NCBI GenBank assembly: GCA_023846275.1 | Contig: CM043875.1 | Span: 25,152,851 to 25,216,850, forward strand | Direction of reading: 5' to 3' | Source: Vanilla planifolia | Lineage: Eukaryota > Streptophyta > Magnoliopsida > Asparagales > Orchidaceae | DNA: 64,000 bases | Shown: positions 24,481 to 36,919 of the stretch, piece by piece | Layout of the letters: the number at the start of each line of letters is the position of its first letter | Numbering within the stretch: the first letter of the stretch is position 1 | Position numbers and translations under genes: made by a program | The notes under the pieces: model-generated | Database searches by the model: none | What the model saw: the letters and a program-made list of their open reading frames with translations, nothing else | Told to the model about the DNA's origin: nothing

Positions 24481-25698
24481 AACGCTCATAATATTATTAT
24501 CTAATCAATCTTAATTGTGCCTTGATTGTAGTTTTTTTCTCCAACTTTAAGAATAGGCTGCTTTTGTTTATTAAAACCAAATAGTCGTGCATTAATAAAA
24601 CCATATGAGATGGGGTAAAGTTCAAGTACCTTAATTTATCCTTTTTGAAAAATGCTAAACATATATGAAAAGACAACTTTTGGATTATACACTAACAAAA
24701 GATACTTACATGCAAACATATTAATGTCATGCAAAGTAAAAACTACACATTATTATCTTCAATTTACATTCAGAAATTAATTAACATGAGACAAGCAACA
24801 CACACATTAGACAACTAATAAATTGCACAATAAAAAATGATAATTGTTGAGTTACACCAATTAAGGGTCCAAACTAGATTCAATACATTCTTAAATAGAT
24901 AGTCAATAATATAAACTCAACTTATAAAGTAAAACTAAACCTAATCTTGCTTGTGCTAAAAAATTACTCTCAAGTTAACATATGACATACCAAATATCTT
25001 GACTTCAATTTTAAATAAGCAGATAACTGACATGTAACAACAATAACATCACAATGAAGTCACAAACACCAAGTCGATGACTTGATGTTGTTTTTGAAAT
25101 GGGTGGGAAAACGAATCATCAAAGGTATGTCTGAAAGTCATGACCAATAATTTCACAATCTTTATAACTGTTATTAAATGCCCAACAAATATTTCTCCAA
25201 GTAAAAAATCCTAAACAAATCAACTTCAAAGACATATTTTAAAAAATATCCAACATAATTGATCAAATAAATATATCTTTTTATACATAATTTGCCAAAT
25301 TAGAAATCAAAAGATCTAAATATTAGATTTATTATATGCAATAAAATATAGCTAAAATTATAAATTTGAATGGATAATGATGCATCTCTCAATTATAATG
25401 AAATAGAAGTAGCTGGAAAACGAGTTTGATTCCATGTCCATTTCTCAGTGAACATAAATTGTTAAATATTAGAAAACAAGGACCTACTCTCTCACCCAAA
25501 TGTTGCTGATCAATGCTCAACTACATTTATTTTGCACATGACAGAAAACGTTTTGCTCCATTGAGAGATTTAGAAAGATGATACTCGAACATTTGAAGCT
25601 AAAATTTCACAAGGTTTGGCGCACCGATTCTCATGATATTGTATAAGAACATCCGCAAAAAAATCACCACATTGAGATTGCTATGATGTAGGGCTCAC
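24481..25698. other. AT-rich DNA, start of SSB-like intron 2
   Basis: No exon continuing the SSB-like protein could be found on the minus strand here. From 25698 downward this should be intron 2, given the GTGAGC donor at the end of exon 2. Confidence 0.4.
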
Positions 25699-26229
25699 CC
25701 AGCTTTTACATGGTTGAGGGCAACATTTCCAAGCCTTTCCGGGTAGATGCACACACGATGCCACTGCACAGCGCAACGGTCAGCATACTGTCTCGGATTC
25801 TCATCCTCCAGCGGCCGCCGGTTGTTCCTGATCCCACCCGTCGCCACAGAGAAAAGAACTACCCCTCGACTGCTCTTTAGTTGCTTCCGTACCGGCTTCT
25901 GCCCCACTTTCCCCACCAATATCGCCTTCCAGACGTCAACCAAAAAAGAAGGATAAGACAACATAGAATGAACGATTATTTTTTCTAATCTTTACCTTAT
26001 AAACGCCGGGATCGAGGCCATTTTCGAGGGGACGAAAGAACGGGGCTCTCCTATCTTGAACGGTGGCATCGCCCGAGGATGTCGTAGTGGCGGAGTCGAA
26101 TTGGATATCTGCTTCATGATCAAACTCGTCTCTGGAGACAGGTGAGGTCAAAAGGCGGGCAGGGTGCAAAATGGAGCGTGAAAGGAAGGAACGATTACGT
26201 AGATTACGAGAAATGGAGGCAAGGACCAT
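25699..26229 (-). CDS. Mitochondrial SSB-like OB-fold protein, first two exons
   Basis: This is the only convincing host gene. The ATG at 26229 opens a 78-codon first exon to 25996. Its N-terminus is rich in Arg, Ser and Leu with no acidic residue for about 30 positions, a typical mitochondrial presequence. It ends with LDPGVYK. A 70-bp intron (25926-25995, GTAAAG...GGAAG) separates exon 2 (25699-25925), which keeps frame and reads AILVGKVGQKPV, then LFSVATGGIRNNRRP, then AVQWHRVCIYPERLG. These are conserved blocks of plant SSB-type OB-fold proteins, resembling (from memory) the Arabidopsis At3g18580 family. Known family role: binding single-stranded DNA in mitochondria. Exon 2 ends at a GTGAGC donor in phase 2, and the C-terminal part of the fold is not found down to position 1. 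The gene either has a very long intron or is truncated. Confidence 0.8.
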
Positions 26230-26284
26230 AGTAGAAGTCTTCCAAGGGTTTTCTTTCAGAGGACTAAAACCTAAGCCTTCCCTA

Positions 26285-26293
26285 AAACCCTAG
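26285..26293 (+). promoter_or_regulatory. Telo-box in the SSB-like gene promoter
   Basis: AAACCCTAG lies 56 bp upstream of the SSB-like start codon, on the opposite strand. This motif is common close to transcription starts of plant genes for translation, replication and organelle proteins. A second AACCC-like element (complement of AGGGTTTTC) lies near 26,243. Confidence 0.55.
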
Positions 26294-26830
26294 AAAATAA
26301 CCTCTTTCAAATGCAAGGAGCATAGCAAAAAAAGCGCAAAGAAATGACTTCGTATTTGGGCCAAAAATGCCCTCGTACGAGTCTCGCATTAGTGCCATAG
26401 ATTTTTTGGTTATGTGAAATTTAGCTAAGTGGGATTGTGCGTTAAAAGTGTTTTGAAGGGTTTAAATAATGAACTTGTTATAAAATATTGTTGAAGCTTG
26501 CACATAAATTTCTCTAATTTTAAAACATCATTTAAAATAATAAATTAAGATAAACTCTTTTAAAAGATATAAAAACATATATTATTAATATCAAATAACG
26601 ATTTTAGTATATAAATAGATGATGCAAAATAAGAGTCTAATATAAATACATAAGAACCCATAATTCACAAAAATTAGATTAATCATAAGCCTCAAATAAG
26701 AGTAGAAGAAATAGCAAAAAAATAATGAAAAAGTATTTCCAAGATATCTTATTGGGTTAAAAAAATCAAGACTTTAAATTTAAATAATTAAGAATTAAAA
26801 TTCAAGATCTTAAATTTTCTTGAATCTAAG
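26294..26830. other. Upstream region of SSB-like gene
   Basis: This is promoter-side DNA that becomes strongly AT-rich beyond 26.46 kb. No gene is seen. Confidence 0.4.
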
Positions 26831-27420
26831 TGTCATGTCCTACTTTTATTGATTATTAATTTCATAATAATCAAAATAATTATACAGATAATATAAAGAT
26901 ATTTATGTTTTCTCATACGAGAAGTGATGATATAGTTTTTAGTTTCTATTTTTTCATATATTTTCAAATAACATTTATGTACTTTCAAGTATAAGTTTAG
27001 CATTTATGTAAAAAATATATAAATTCCCCTACATATATATAATCTCACATTATTTATAATCTTAGGACCTAATCATTCTCATTGTCACTTTACTCTACCC
27101 TCTTCCATGAGTTGGCAGCATATCCTACATGTAAGCAAAATAAATAATAAATAGATTATCTAATAGAAAAATCTGAATAATAAATAACATTAATAGAAAT
27201 AATAAAAATAAATTAAATTAAATATATAACATAATGATATTAATAGCATATTGTACTCCTAATCTATATCTACATGTCATTAATATCCTACTAAATTAAA
27301 TTTAACTTAGTATTAGATATCCACATATATGATTATTTTTTTGTACAAATATATATATATATATATATATAGTAATTTTCTTGTTATTTTTGTTAATGTT
27401 TTCTTGTTTTTTATTTCTTT
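26831..27420 (-). repeat. Gypsy 3' LTR (recognisable part)
   Basis: Two blocks match the other LTR: 26831-26950 with 37834-37945, and about 27120-27420 with 39790-40075. Both copies end with a TG on the plus strand (CA on the element strand). The copies are strongly diverged, so the insertion is old. The LTR probably extends beyond 27.42 kb. A (TA)n tract lies at 27349-27371. Confidence 0.55.
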
Positions 27421-29200
27421 TTTTCCTATCATTTTTTACAAAAAGACTATTCATAACTTTGATATATCTCTCTTATTCACATAATTCACATGTTATTTGA
27501 CTAATAAAAAGAAAGAGGTAAACTAAAACTTATCAATGTCATATCATGTTTTACATTTTGTATTAGAGACTTATTTTTTATTTTTTTTCATGTCCCAATT
27601 TATTTTTAATGTCATATTCTTTTTCTTTTATGATCTAGCTTATTGGTAATGCCATATTATCTTTTTGTATTTTTTTTCTTGGCCTAGTTTATTATAGTAT
27701 CATATTATTTTTTTTTTATGATTTGATTTACTACTAATATTAAATTTATTATTTTTTTTGTTTTTCTTTCATGACTCAGTTTAATATCAATGTAATGTAC
27801 TTTTCTTTCAACTATAGGATAATACCTTTTGGAGAATCATATTTTATTTTCTTATTCTTTTATATTATCTCATAACATGTATATCTTACTTTTATATCTA
27901 TTATATTATATTTTTCTATTTTTATTTTCATGCTTTTATCTTATATAGCAAAGAATATAGCAAAATAGATAAACATGTTAATTTCATAAATATAAAACAT
28001 ATTAGATTACATCTTTTGCTTTTTGTCATGTAATTATGATGTTATACTAATGCATATATCAATATTTTTTTATTCAAATAAATTTTTTATATTTTTATTA
28101 CTAGTTTTAGATTTATTTATCTAAAATCTTAAGGATGGACTTCATTCTAATATTTTATTTTCTTTTGATATTTATATCACAAATCAAATGCATTTGATTA
28201 ATATCAAGTCATTTAATTATTTCATTTATCATTTATATATTTACAATATTTTACCCATTTTTTCAAGAATATATAATACATTAAGTGAATTGATTGTATA
28301 TTAATGTTTTTCTCTACTTTGTAGACCATATACTCCTTCCCTTAGGTTGTTGAACTAAGCTTAACATCTACATTAACTTCAAGAAAACAAGTTTCAACTA
28401 AATGCACAATTTTTTTCTATCGCACTATAGTATATTGGAGTTCAATCTCCTAAATTCAAATCAATGAATCTTATGACTTTTCCATCCATATTATACCTTT
28501 GAAATAAAAATACCTTATGGAATACTTTTTATGCATTGAATGATTTTCTTAGGAAAATTATTTCTTTCCTTATTAAATTATTCATGTTGTACAAAAAAAT
28601 ATATATATTTATATTACATGATTCTCATGAAAAAGCCTACTTCAATTCTTCTTAAAATTAACATATCATAAGTAAAAAATTTATATACTATATATTCTTC
28701 ATAGGAACAAGAATTTTTTTTCATCCTTAACTTATTGTACTATATGCTAGGTAACTTCATATTATATGATAGACATGAAAACACTAGAATGCAAAAAAAA
28801 TCTCAATTATTCTTTTTATAAAAACCATTCTAAACCTCAAGGATATTAAAGCAAGGCATTTGCTTCACCTTTTAAGTGCAATATATTCCATAGAAAGAGT
28901 AGTAATGGATGTAAGGTTTGATTCAACCTCGAATTCTCTTACTTTGCTCATCCTCCCAATACTTTTCTCCTTCGTTTTCACTTCTTCCTTCTTGGTTCTT
29001 CTTTCAACACTTATCTTTATCTCCCACGTTCTTCTTACTTCTTCTACATAGTACCTCTCAAGAAGTAATAACTTCAATGCCTTTCTCTTACTACTACTCT
29101 TTATCCTACTTCCCTTCCACTCTTCTCTCAATAGATTCTTCTGTATCTTTCCTTCGTAGTAGCAATAATGTCAAGTAGGGGATAAAGTTTGAGAGTTTTG
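27421..29200. other. AT-rich DNA with a purine-rich (minus) block
   Basis: This stretch probably contains the rest of the 3' LTR and the 3' end of the gypsy interior. At 28.92-29.16 kb the plus strand is pyrimidine-rich, so the element strand is purine-rich there, as expected near a polypurine tract. No exact tract can be assigned. An 88-residue Lys/Glu-rich minus frame in this block is a composition effect. Confidence 0.4.
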
Positions 29201-29211
29201 ACTACTTATGT

Positions 29212-29237
29212 TATATATATATATATATATATATATA
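29212..29237. repeat. (TA)n microsatellite
   Basis: About 13 uninterrupted TA units. Confidence 0.95.
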
Positions 29238-29459
29238 ATTATTTTGACATTTAAAATAATTTTGCAAAATTTCATAATTTTTAGATAATACTAAAATATT
29301 TTCCTTCTAATCTTTATCTTTTAGACATATGCTTAGCTTGATAATAAAGGTTAAATTATATACTCAATTTTATAGTTATAATATTACTAAATTTTTGCAT
29401 AATAGGAATGACACATGTTTTCTCTCTTAGAGAAATCTTGTCTCAAAATTTAAAAAAAT

Positions 29460-30720
29460 TTGATATGGCGCCCTTATATTAGAATCCATCGCTTAGGTGG
29501 CTTCTCTTTTAATTTAATTTGACCACATAACATTAACTATTAGGATTACTTTTGTTTCTTAAAACTTTTTTCTTGTAGTCTAAAATTGTATTTGTCTTCT
29601 CACATATGTCATATTTGGCATAATATAAGATCCTCAAAACATTTGATAACTTAGAAAGGATCAAAAAAATATTTCCTCAAAGATGAAGTATGAAATATGT
29701 CATGAATTTTAGTCTGGTGTAAGGATAATATTAATCTTTAGATTACTTACCTTATCTTTTTAAGTACTAAAATAGATTAATGTATTTTGGTCTTAGCTTT
29801 CCTATTTTTTTAAATATATGAATTCATTTTAAATAGCTTGTTTTCATTAAATATTATCACCTTCTTCAAATTCCATGTTTTAATGCTTAGTATAAAAGCA
29901 TTTCTTTTGCTTGTATTTAGCTATTTGAATTATTGATCTAATTAGTTTTACCATCTTAATATCTTCATCTACAACATCAAACCCAAGCAATTATCTTTCT
30001 TTCCCATCAGTCCAACACAAAGGAGATTGGCATTCTTCCATAGTAAGCTTTATAAGGTGTTATACTAATAGTTGATTGAAAACTATTATTATAAAAAAAT
30101 CAATTAAAGATAAATGGTTTTCCTAGTCACCTCCAAAATATAGAATCACAAGAATAATAAATCCATTAGAGTCTATATTTTTTATGTTTGTCCATCTATT
30201 TAGGGGTGAAATGCAAAGTTGAATTTTCACTTTGTGTTGAAATCTTGGATACATTTTTCTAGAAAAAGATATAAATTTTGAATTCTTATTGAAAATAATC
30301 ACTATTGATTCACTGTAGAAGTGTATAATCTGATTCACATTCATTGTAGTTAATGTTTCTACATAAAAAGTTCTTTTAATAGCCACAAAATGTATTGAAT
30401 TGGTTTATCTATTATAACCCAATTGTCATCATGTCCTACGAGTTATTTGGGAAACCTATCTATAAAATCTATAACAAAGCTCTCTTATTTCCCCTCAAGA
30501 ATGGGTTATGGCCACAAAAGTCCACTTGGTTTTTTACTGCTCTCCTTTTCTTGTTTGCATATTAAACATTTATTAGTCCATTCCACAACATCTTGCTTCA
30601 TTCACGACCCTTAATAATTTTGTTTCAATTCATAGTTTACTTTTTTATTCCTGAATGGACGATGTCTTTAATATTAAGAGTTTCATGCAATAGTAATTAT
30701 TTCAATAATAAATGACTTAG
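29460..30720 (-). pseudogene. Gypsy integrase, zinc finger to C-terminal domain
   Basis: The minus strand reads, in order: the HHCC zinc finger (DVVEWTNKCLICKQEK at about 30.55-30.60 kb); the start of the catalytic core (ESFVIDFIDRFPK at 30.44-30.48 kb, first aspartate kept); a core end resembling FHPxxDGQT; the AYYGR region at 30.03 kb; LLGFDVVDEDIKMVKLIR at about 29.93-29.98 kb; and KIGKLRPKYI (GPY/F-like). Near 29.56 kb ILDYKKKVLRNKS matches the chromodomain-side tail of Tekay/Del-like chromoviruses. The second catalytic aspartate region is not recognisable. Frames change several times. Known role: insertion of element cDNA. Confidence 0.75.
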
Positions 30721-30959
30721 AATACACAATATACTTGAAATTAAAGAATTACATTAGCATTTAGAGTAAAATCAGAAGCCCAACTTCTTCAACCTTCTAA
30801 ATCAGTTTATATAATTTCTCATCTTGTAGTTGATCCTCTTTGATAAAATTTAACCAATCATATCTTATTGATAATTGAGATAACAAAAATACAATTTGGT
30901 GTATTTCTCTTTCTAACTAATATTTATCAATTTCAAAAAATGTTTGTTATTCATCAATT

Positions 30960-31420
30960 TGTGTTCATATTTGTTTTGCAACTTAATGCATAAGTAATAA
31001 CATTAGCCTTATTAGGATAATACAAGATTCCATTTATAATCCTTTAATGTATTCTAACTATCTTCTTTGTTTCAAATTTATTTTTTTAAGTGAAAATATA
31101 TTTTAAACTTTGAAGATTAGTATAAACTTCATATTTTACACTATATATATTGTATCCCTGACTTTTCAAGGTAAGAATAATATTTGATAATTTTATGAAT
31201 TGGATAGTTCTTTTCATAATATTTTAATTAGGGAAATTTATAGGTAATTAGTTAACTATTTTACTCTAATATACACCCAACCCTTAACATGATGCATTAT
31301 TGAAGTTTTGATAACCTTTACTTCTTTCATGTAAGTTAAAGAATTAAGGATGTCATTAATTTCTCATTTAAGGTTTGAAAAATTACTTCACAAGTTAAAT
31401 CCTATTCAAATTTAACTCAT
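30960..31420 (-). pseudogene. Gypsy RNase H domain
   Basis: The minus strand reads a YEVYTNLQSLKYIFT block (family EVxTDHxSLkylFt, with the catalytic Asp changed to Asn). About 30 residues later comes ILYYPNKANVITYALS (family ilYhpGkaNvvADaLSR, with the AD lost). The family role is degrading template RNA during reverse transcription. Both catalytic positions are mutated. Confidence 0.75.
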
Positions 31421-31499
31421 TTTCTATGTTAATGTTGTCAAATGATTGGCTATTTAAGAAACTCCACACTTCAAACACATTGATGAATTGGGGCTAACT

Positions 31500-33590
31500 C
31501 ACAATAGTTGAGATTTTTTTTGTAGATTAATATTGATCTCTTCTATAACATCTCAAAGGTATAAACTTTAATAATAAATTTTATTTGGATAAATGCTATT
31601 ATCTAGATATAAAAATAAGTAAATATATCTATCAAATAGTAGATCAAAGCAAAAGGAGAGAGAAGATGCATTATTTTCATAAGATGTATAAAATTTAATT
31701 AAAATAATGATTTTCTAAAATTTTATATTTTTTAAAAAATATTGTTATTTTATGAAGATTGAACTTTCCTAAAATTAAGGGTACAATTCATAATAAAGGA
31801 AGAAAATATTAAATAAGGAAAACAAAATTATTTAAAAAATTAGTGTTATTATTTGAAATTAAGATTTATACTAATCACAAAACAAAAGGCTAAAGTTAAA
31901 ATAAATGATTATTAAAAAAATATTTAGAAGATAGAATTATTAAAATTAATGAATGATGTTAAAAAAAGTATAAACAAAATGTATTTTACTTGGGGTATAA
32001 TAATATCATTTTCTTGAAATTTGATATGTCTAGGATATATTATTTATGAAAAATAAATTACATTTAAATAAAATAAAAATATTGAACAATATCACAAATT
32101 ATGAAAATTTTGAGAGATGGCAAAATTTTATGAGAAATGTATTTCAAAATTTATTCGATAATTTTTTGGGATAATTTGATTAGAAGGATATAAAAAATAA
32201 ATTTAGCCTAAATTTTTAATTAGAAATATACATTTTTCTAAATATTAAAATTCTCATTTATCAATAACATCAATCAGCAATTGAAAGCACCTGAAACATT
32301 TGTCAACCATCAAGCCATTGAGAGAATTGAAAGGAACATTGAGCTTGAGATAATGCCACTCCATTAATGTTTGATGTGTTGACAATAGTTTTGCCAATTT
32401 GAGGAAACATATAGTAAGAGAATGGAAAAGAGTGCAAATATTTCAAATTGAAAACCATAAAATAAGGATTTAGTCATTGAATGGAGCTTTTAGCATTTCA
32501 TTTAAGAATTAAAGAGGATGCAGGCTATTATGAGGGAGTTTAAGAAAATTTTGTGATTTTGTGAATTCTCAAATTGAGGCTTTTTTATTTGGGATTCTAG
32601 TAAGTGAAACCATCTTGAGAAGAAGTATTGATCTTGGTGGAGCTCATGGGTAGCCTTACTCATAATAAATAACTCAAATTAGGTGTGATCATGACATCAA
32701 ATTTGGGACAGATGAGCACGAATCTTATGGTGCATTTACTTAATGCTTGATACTTGTAAATTAGAATCCTTAGGAGCTAGACTTGATAAAATTGCGAAAA
32801 TGTTGTTGGAGATATTTGATGATTTGATATGGTTTCCAAATCAAATACATATATACATATGAGTATATAAAATTTGGGATAAAGAAAAAAGAATAAAATT
32901 TTGGTGATTATTAGCTTGAAATATTTTAAATATTTGAATATAAGAAAATTGTGAGAATAAGATTAGGAAGATCATTAAAGAAAAAGGTAGGGTCCTTGTG
33001 GGTAAATTAGGTAAGAAGACTCATAAAAGATATAACCCAAAAAGAAAAACTTCATGAGAGCCAAGGGAAATGGGTAATAGAGAAATGATTTAACAAGAAT
33101 ATTTTATTTTATATTGTTTTAAATGTTATGTAATAAGACTATGTGATTATATTGTGATAATAAAAATTAGTATGAGAATTTTAATATTATAGTTATTGAA
33201 TTATTTCAAGCATAATTTGATTCTTTTTTATATTACAAAATAATGTTATAATTTTCAATCAATATGGTTTTAATTTTGAAGAAATTTTAAAGAAACGTTT
33301 GGATTAACTCACTATAAAAAAGCTATATGGTAAATTCTTTTAAAAGAAAATTAGCGTAATTATTTTTAAAATAAGAAATTTTTTATATTAAGAAAAATGA
33401 TATTTTCTACTTAAAAAATTTCTCTATGGATCTTTATTTATAATCAAATAAAAAGATATTATATATATATATATTATTTATCAACTATAATATAGAATTG
33501 TTTTCCAATGATTATTAAGAAAATGATTTTTATTAATAAATATTATCTTCAAATTATTAAAAATATTATTTAAAAAAGTAATAATAATTT
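31500..33590. other. AT-rich insertion separating RT and RNase H
   Basis: RT and RNase H should be almost adjacent, but about 2.2 kb of unrelated AT-rich sequence lies between them. Part of it (about 32.09-32.25 kb) resembles 54.36-54.53 kb (AATTTATTYGATAATTTT then GGRTAATTTG). Both are typical of old gypsy LTR interiors, so a second LTR fragment may be nested here. Confidence 0.45.
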
Positions 33591-33599
33591 TTATTTATC

Positions 33600-33840
33600 A
33601 CTTTATAAATAAAATAAATAGCAAGGATCCAAAAACTTTTCTTTCTCACAATATATCCCAAGAAAAAAATTGAGACAACCAAAATTTGCATTTAAAAAAT
33701 TTTGCAAATAATTAGTGTTCTCATAATATTTGCATAATAATATTGAAATAGTGTGCATACTCTTTTTTAAATTTTGAATATAATAATATATCATCAATAT
33801 AAATAATGACAAATTAATCTAAGTATGCCTTGAACACAAT
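33600..33840 (-). pseudogene. Gypsy reverse transcriptase core fragment
   Basis: A minus-strand frame near 33.79-33.82 kb reads FVIIYIDDILLYSK, the catalytic YIDD motif of Ty3/gypsy RT. It is followed by LFAKFFKCKFWL, matching the family's lyaKxsKCeFwl. A neighbouring frame continues with FLGYIV. Both catalytic aspartates are present, but stops and a frame change break it. Fingers and palm upstream are not recognisable. Confidence 0.75.
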
Positions 33841-34059
33841 ATTCATATATGTCATTAGTTAAGAGAAAAGATATATATTTGATGTGAATCATGTGAGGCA
33901 TAATGCAAAAGAGGGAGGAGAGAAATTTACACTTAACAAAATTTTTTGATTTTAAAAACTTTTTAATTAAATAAAATTTTAATGCTTAGTAAGAAAAGTT
34001 TGTTTCTAGAAAGATTGCTTGATAATGTAAAATAGAAAAAATTACACAATAATAAAAAG

Positions 34060-35160
34060 AACCAAGATTTTTTTAGGTAGTTTGATCAAAATCGGTGCTT
34101 ACATCTACTCCCTACTGAAGATTAGGCTTCCACTAACTACTCCCTTTTGCCTAGGCTGATAGAATAAACCAATTAAAAATCAATGCACCAATGAGACATT
34201 AAAATCTATAAAAATTTGTTATAAAGAAAAATCAAAAGTTTTATAAGAATTGATACATAAAAAAATTCTTACACCATTAAATCCTTCAAACAAGAGTGAT
34301 ACAATAAACTATTGATGTAGATGTTACCCACATAATGAGAAATAATCATAGAAGAGAATAGTAAAAATAAGAAATGAAAGAACCAGTAGCCCCTACAAGC
34401 ATGTTGAAATTGATGCTCTCTATTATGGACTTTTGAGAATTTTTGAAATTTTAAAATTGATTCATCAAATCCAAATATTAGTAAATGATCTTTATTTATA
34501 GTCCAAACAAAAACAAGCCAAAATAACTCTCCCAACAATAGGAATTAACTTTTTTGAAAGCTAACTATTACAAGAAATAAAAGAGAAAGATGAAAAGCAA
34601 CTATCATTTGATTAGAATAATAATAATAAGTTTAGATATAATCATAGTGAGATTTAATCTAGATTATTAGATTCAAAAGTCAGATGAATAGTGATGATGC
34701 ATAGGATCACTATTCAAGAAAGTTGAGAAGCTCTTAATCGTTTGATTGACCTTTTCAAATGAACAGTTAGATGAAATGTACTGTTCACAATTTTGAAGAA
34801 GATCTGAATTGTTTGATGGAGCTTTTTGACTTGATGGCTAGATAAAGTTTATTGTTTGAAAAGATGGACAATAATTGTGACTATTCGATAGCAAAAATGC
34901 ACGATCATGACCATTTGATCACAAAAATGCATAATCATTGACCATTTGATCGTAAAAATGTATGATCAGATGACAATGGTTTGGTCTAGTCAGGAAGCAA
35001 AATAATCTCATTTTTGTCCCACATTGCAAGCATGTACATGTACTTTAGTATTTGTAAAACATTCTCTGCAAGTATAAGTTGGCTTAATGAGGTTGGTTTC
35101 CCTCCAGTACTCTTAGGAGGTCATGATTCAAGACACCTAAACATAATATGTAAACATGTT
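34060..35160. repeat. Inserted LTR-like repeat with short tandem array
   Basis: This block contains GTGCTTACATCTACTCCCT near 34.1 kb and TTTGTCCCACATTGCAAGCA near 35.01 kb, phrases common in plant retroelement LTRs and flanks. It also holds a small tandem array at 34.88-34.97 kb. It separates gypsy gag from RT. No element family can be assigned. Confidence 0.4.
34881..34972. repeat. Three-copy tandem repeat, about 32-bp unit
   Basis: The unit contains ATTTGATCRYAAAAATG followed by ATCATTGACC-like sequence, three times with minor changes. Short arrays like this are typical of LTR U3 regions. Confidence 0.7.
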
Positions 35161-35975
35161 TGACTTGAGCTGATCCAATTACTTAATATTTACGAGTCTG
35201 CCTCAATTCGTTACGCCTAAGTCAAGTTCAGGAGTGATGCCCTGACTCGATATAACCCAAGTCGCTATAAGATTTGTACCATGATCGAGACTTGAGCTTG
35301 ACTAGATTCAATTTTAGTTGGTCTCTTAACTTGTGGCTCTCAATGCCCAACATTATAAGCCACTTCGGCTGAGCCTTCAAACTTGGCTAAGAAGTGGATT
35401 CTTAGGCTAAATATTTTGTAATATATATTTTTTATTTATATTAAAGTATTATTTTATAATATTTTAAAAATTAAAAAGTCTTAAATTTTAAGACCAAATG
35501 TAACATAATGCATCTCCAAAAAACCAACTCAAATATGCATAAATCATGATTACGAGTTTGACTTGACTTGACTCATGACATTACCTGATGTAATGACCTA
35601 ACATTTTTTAGCTCGACTTGACTCATTACACCTAAGATGGGTTCAAGACTAACTCCTTAACTAGATTTGACCTAAGTTGCTATAAGATTTGTGCCATAAT
35701 TAAAACTCTGGCCTAATCTGACTCATTTTCAATCAATCTCCTAACCTGTGGCTCCTAATGCCCAATGCTACAAGCCACTTGGCTTGAGCCCTTAGGCTTT
35801 TTGTGAAGTGGGTGCTTAGGTCAACTTTTTTTTTTAATTTTTTTATTAAAATTAAAAAGTTTCTTTTATAAGATTTTAAAAATTAAAATAACTTAATTTT
35901 TAAGACCAAATGTAACTTAATATATTTTTAAAAAACTAACTCAAATATACATGAACCATAATTATGATCCTAGAT
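35161..35975. repeat. Two-copy tandem duplication, period 415 bp
   Basis: The word TATAAGATTTGT occurs at about 35266 and 35681. Long stretches around it are repeated in the same order: the CCTAAGTC region, the TCAATGCCCAAC / TAATGCCCAATG region, and the TTTTAAGACCAAATGTAAC region. Copies differ substantially, so the duplication is old. Confidence 0.8.
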
Positions 35976-36919
35976 ATCACAATTTTAAAGAAAGAAAAGT
36001 TTTAGTATACTAACCATATAGATATTTAAAAATATAATTTTTTGTGGATTAGCCACTTAATAAAGAACTTAACCCTTGACTTCAAAATCAATACAAGTTG
36101 AGCTTTCAATCTCCATCTATTTTAAATATTATCCTTATCCTAGCAAACCCAAAATATTATAGTAACACCTTAAGGTTAAACTAAAATAATACTAAGTTCA
36201 AAAAAATATTAATCATATTTAGCTTAATTTTGTAATCATCACATCAAAAGTTATAATAATACCAACAATTTATAATGTTCATACCTCCTACAAAAAGCAA
36301 TCTTGGTAAAGTTAAATTATTTGACTTTCAGTTGATGATACCTTAATCTCAAAACAATTTTGAAAAAAGTCATTGTACTTTCTAGTTGATCAATATATCA
36401 TCAATTCATGATAGAGAATAATTGTTCTTTATTATTATTTTAATTATCTCTTTTTTAATCGATACACTTCATAGACTAACATCTTTCTTTTTCATAGTAA
36501 AATCTTTCTAACTTTTATCTAACAATTCTTAAATTTGTATTTTTGCTTCTTATAGTTCTAGTGAAGCCTTTCTATATATGGCTTTTAACATTAGTTTTTT
36601 TTCCTAAAAATCAGTTGAATTCAAATTCATTTTTCTTATTTAGAGGAAGTTCAAGCAACTCCTCAAGAGAAAGTGTTGATACAAAAGAGTAACTATGATA
36701 ACTTATGTAGAGAATGAAGCATTATACTGAGATATACACTTAGGATTGACTACCCCTACCTAAACTCTACCCTCTACTATAACATCATGATGTAATGGTA
36801 GAGGTATTGCTCCTTTTGCTAACTCCCCCCTTTATCATTGCCTAAAACAATATTTGGGGACCAATAAGCTACCTCAGTTTCAAACCTAATCTAAGGAGAA
36901 ACTCATGTCATGTGATCCA

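Noticed and set aside
28865..29131. An 88-residue Lys/Glu-rich minus-strand frame
   Set aside because: The plus strand is pyrimidine-rich here, so the charged protein is a by-product of base composition near the end of the gypsy interior.
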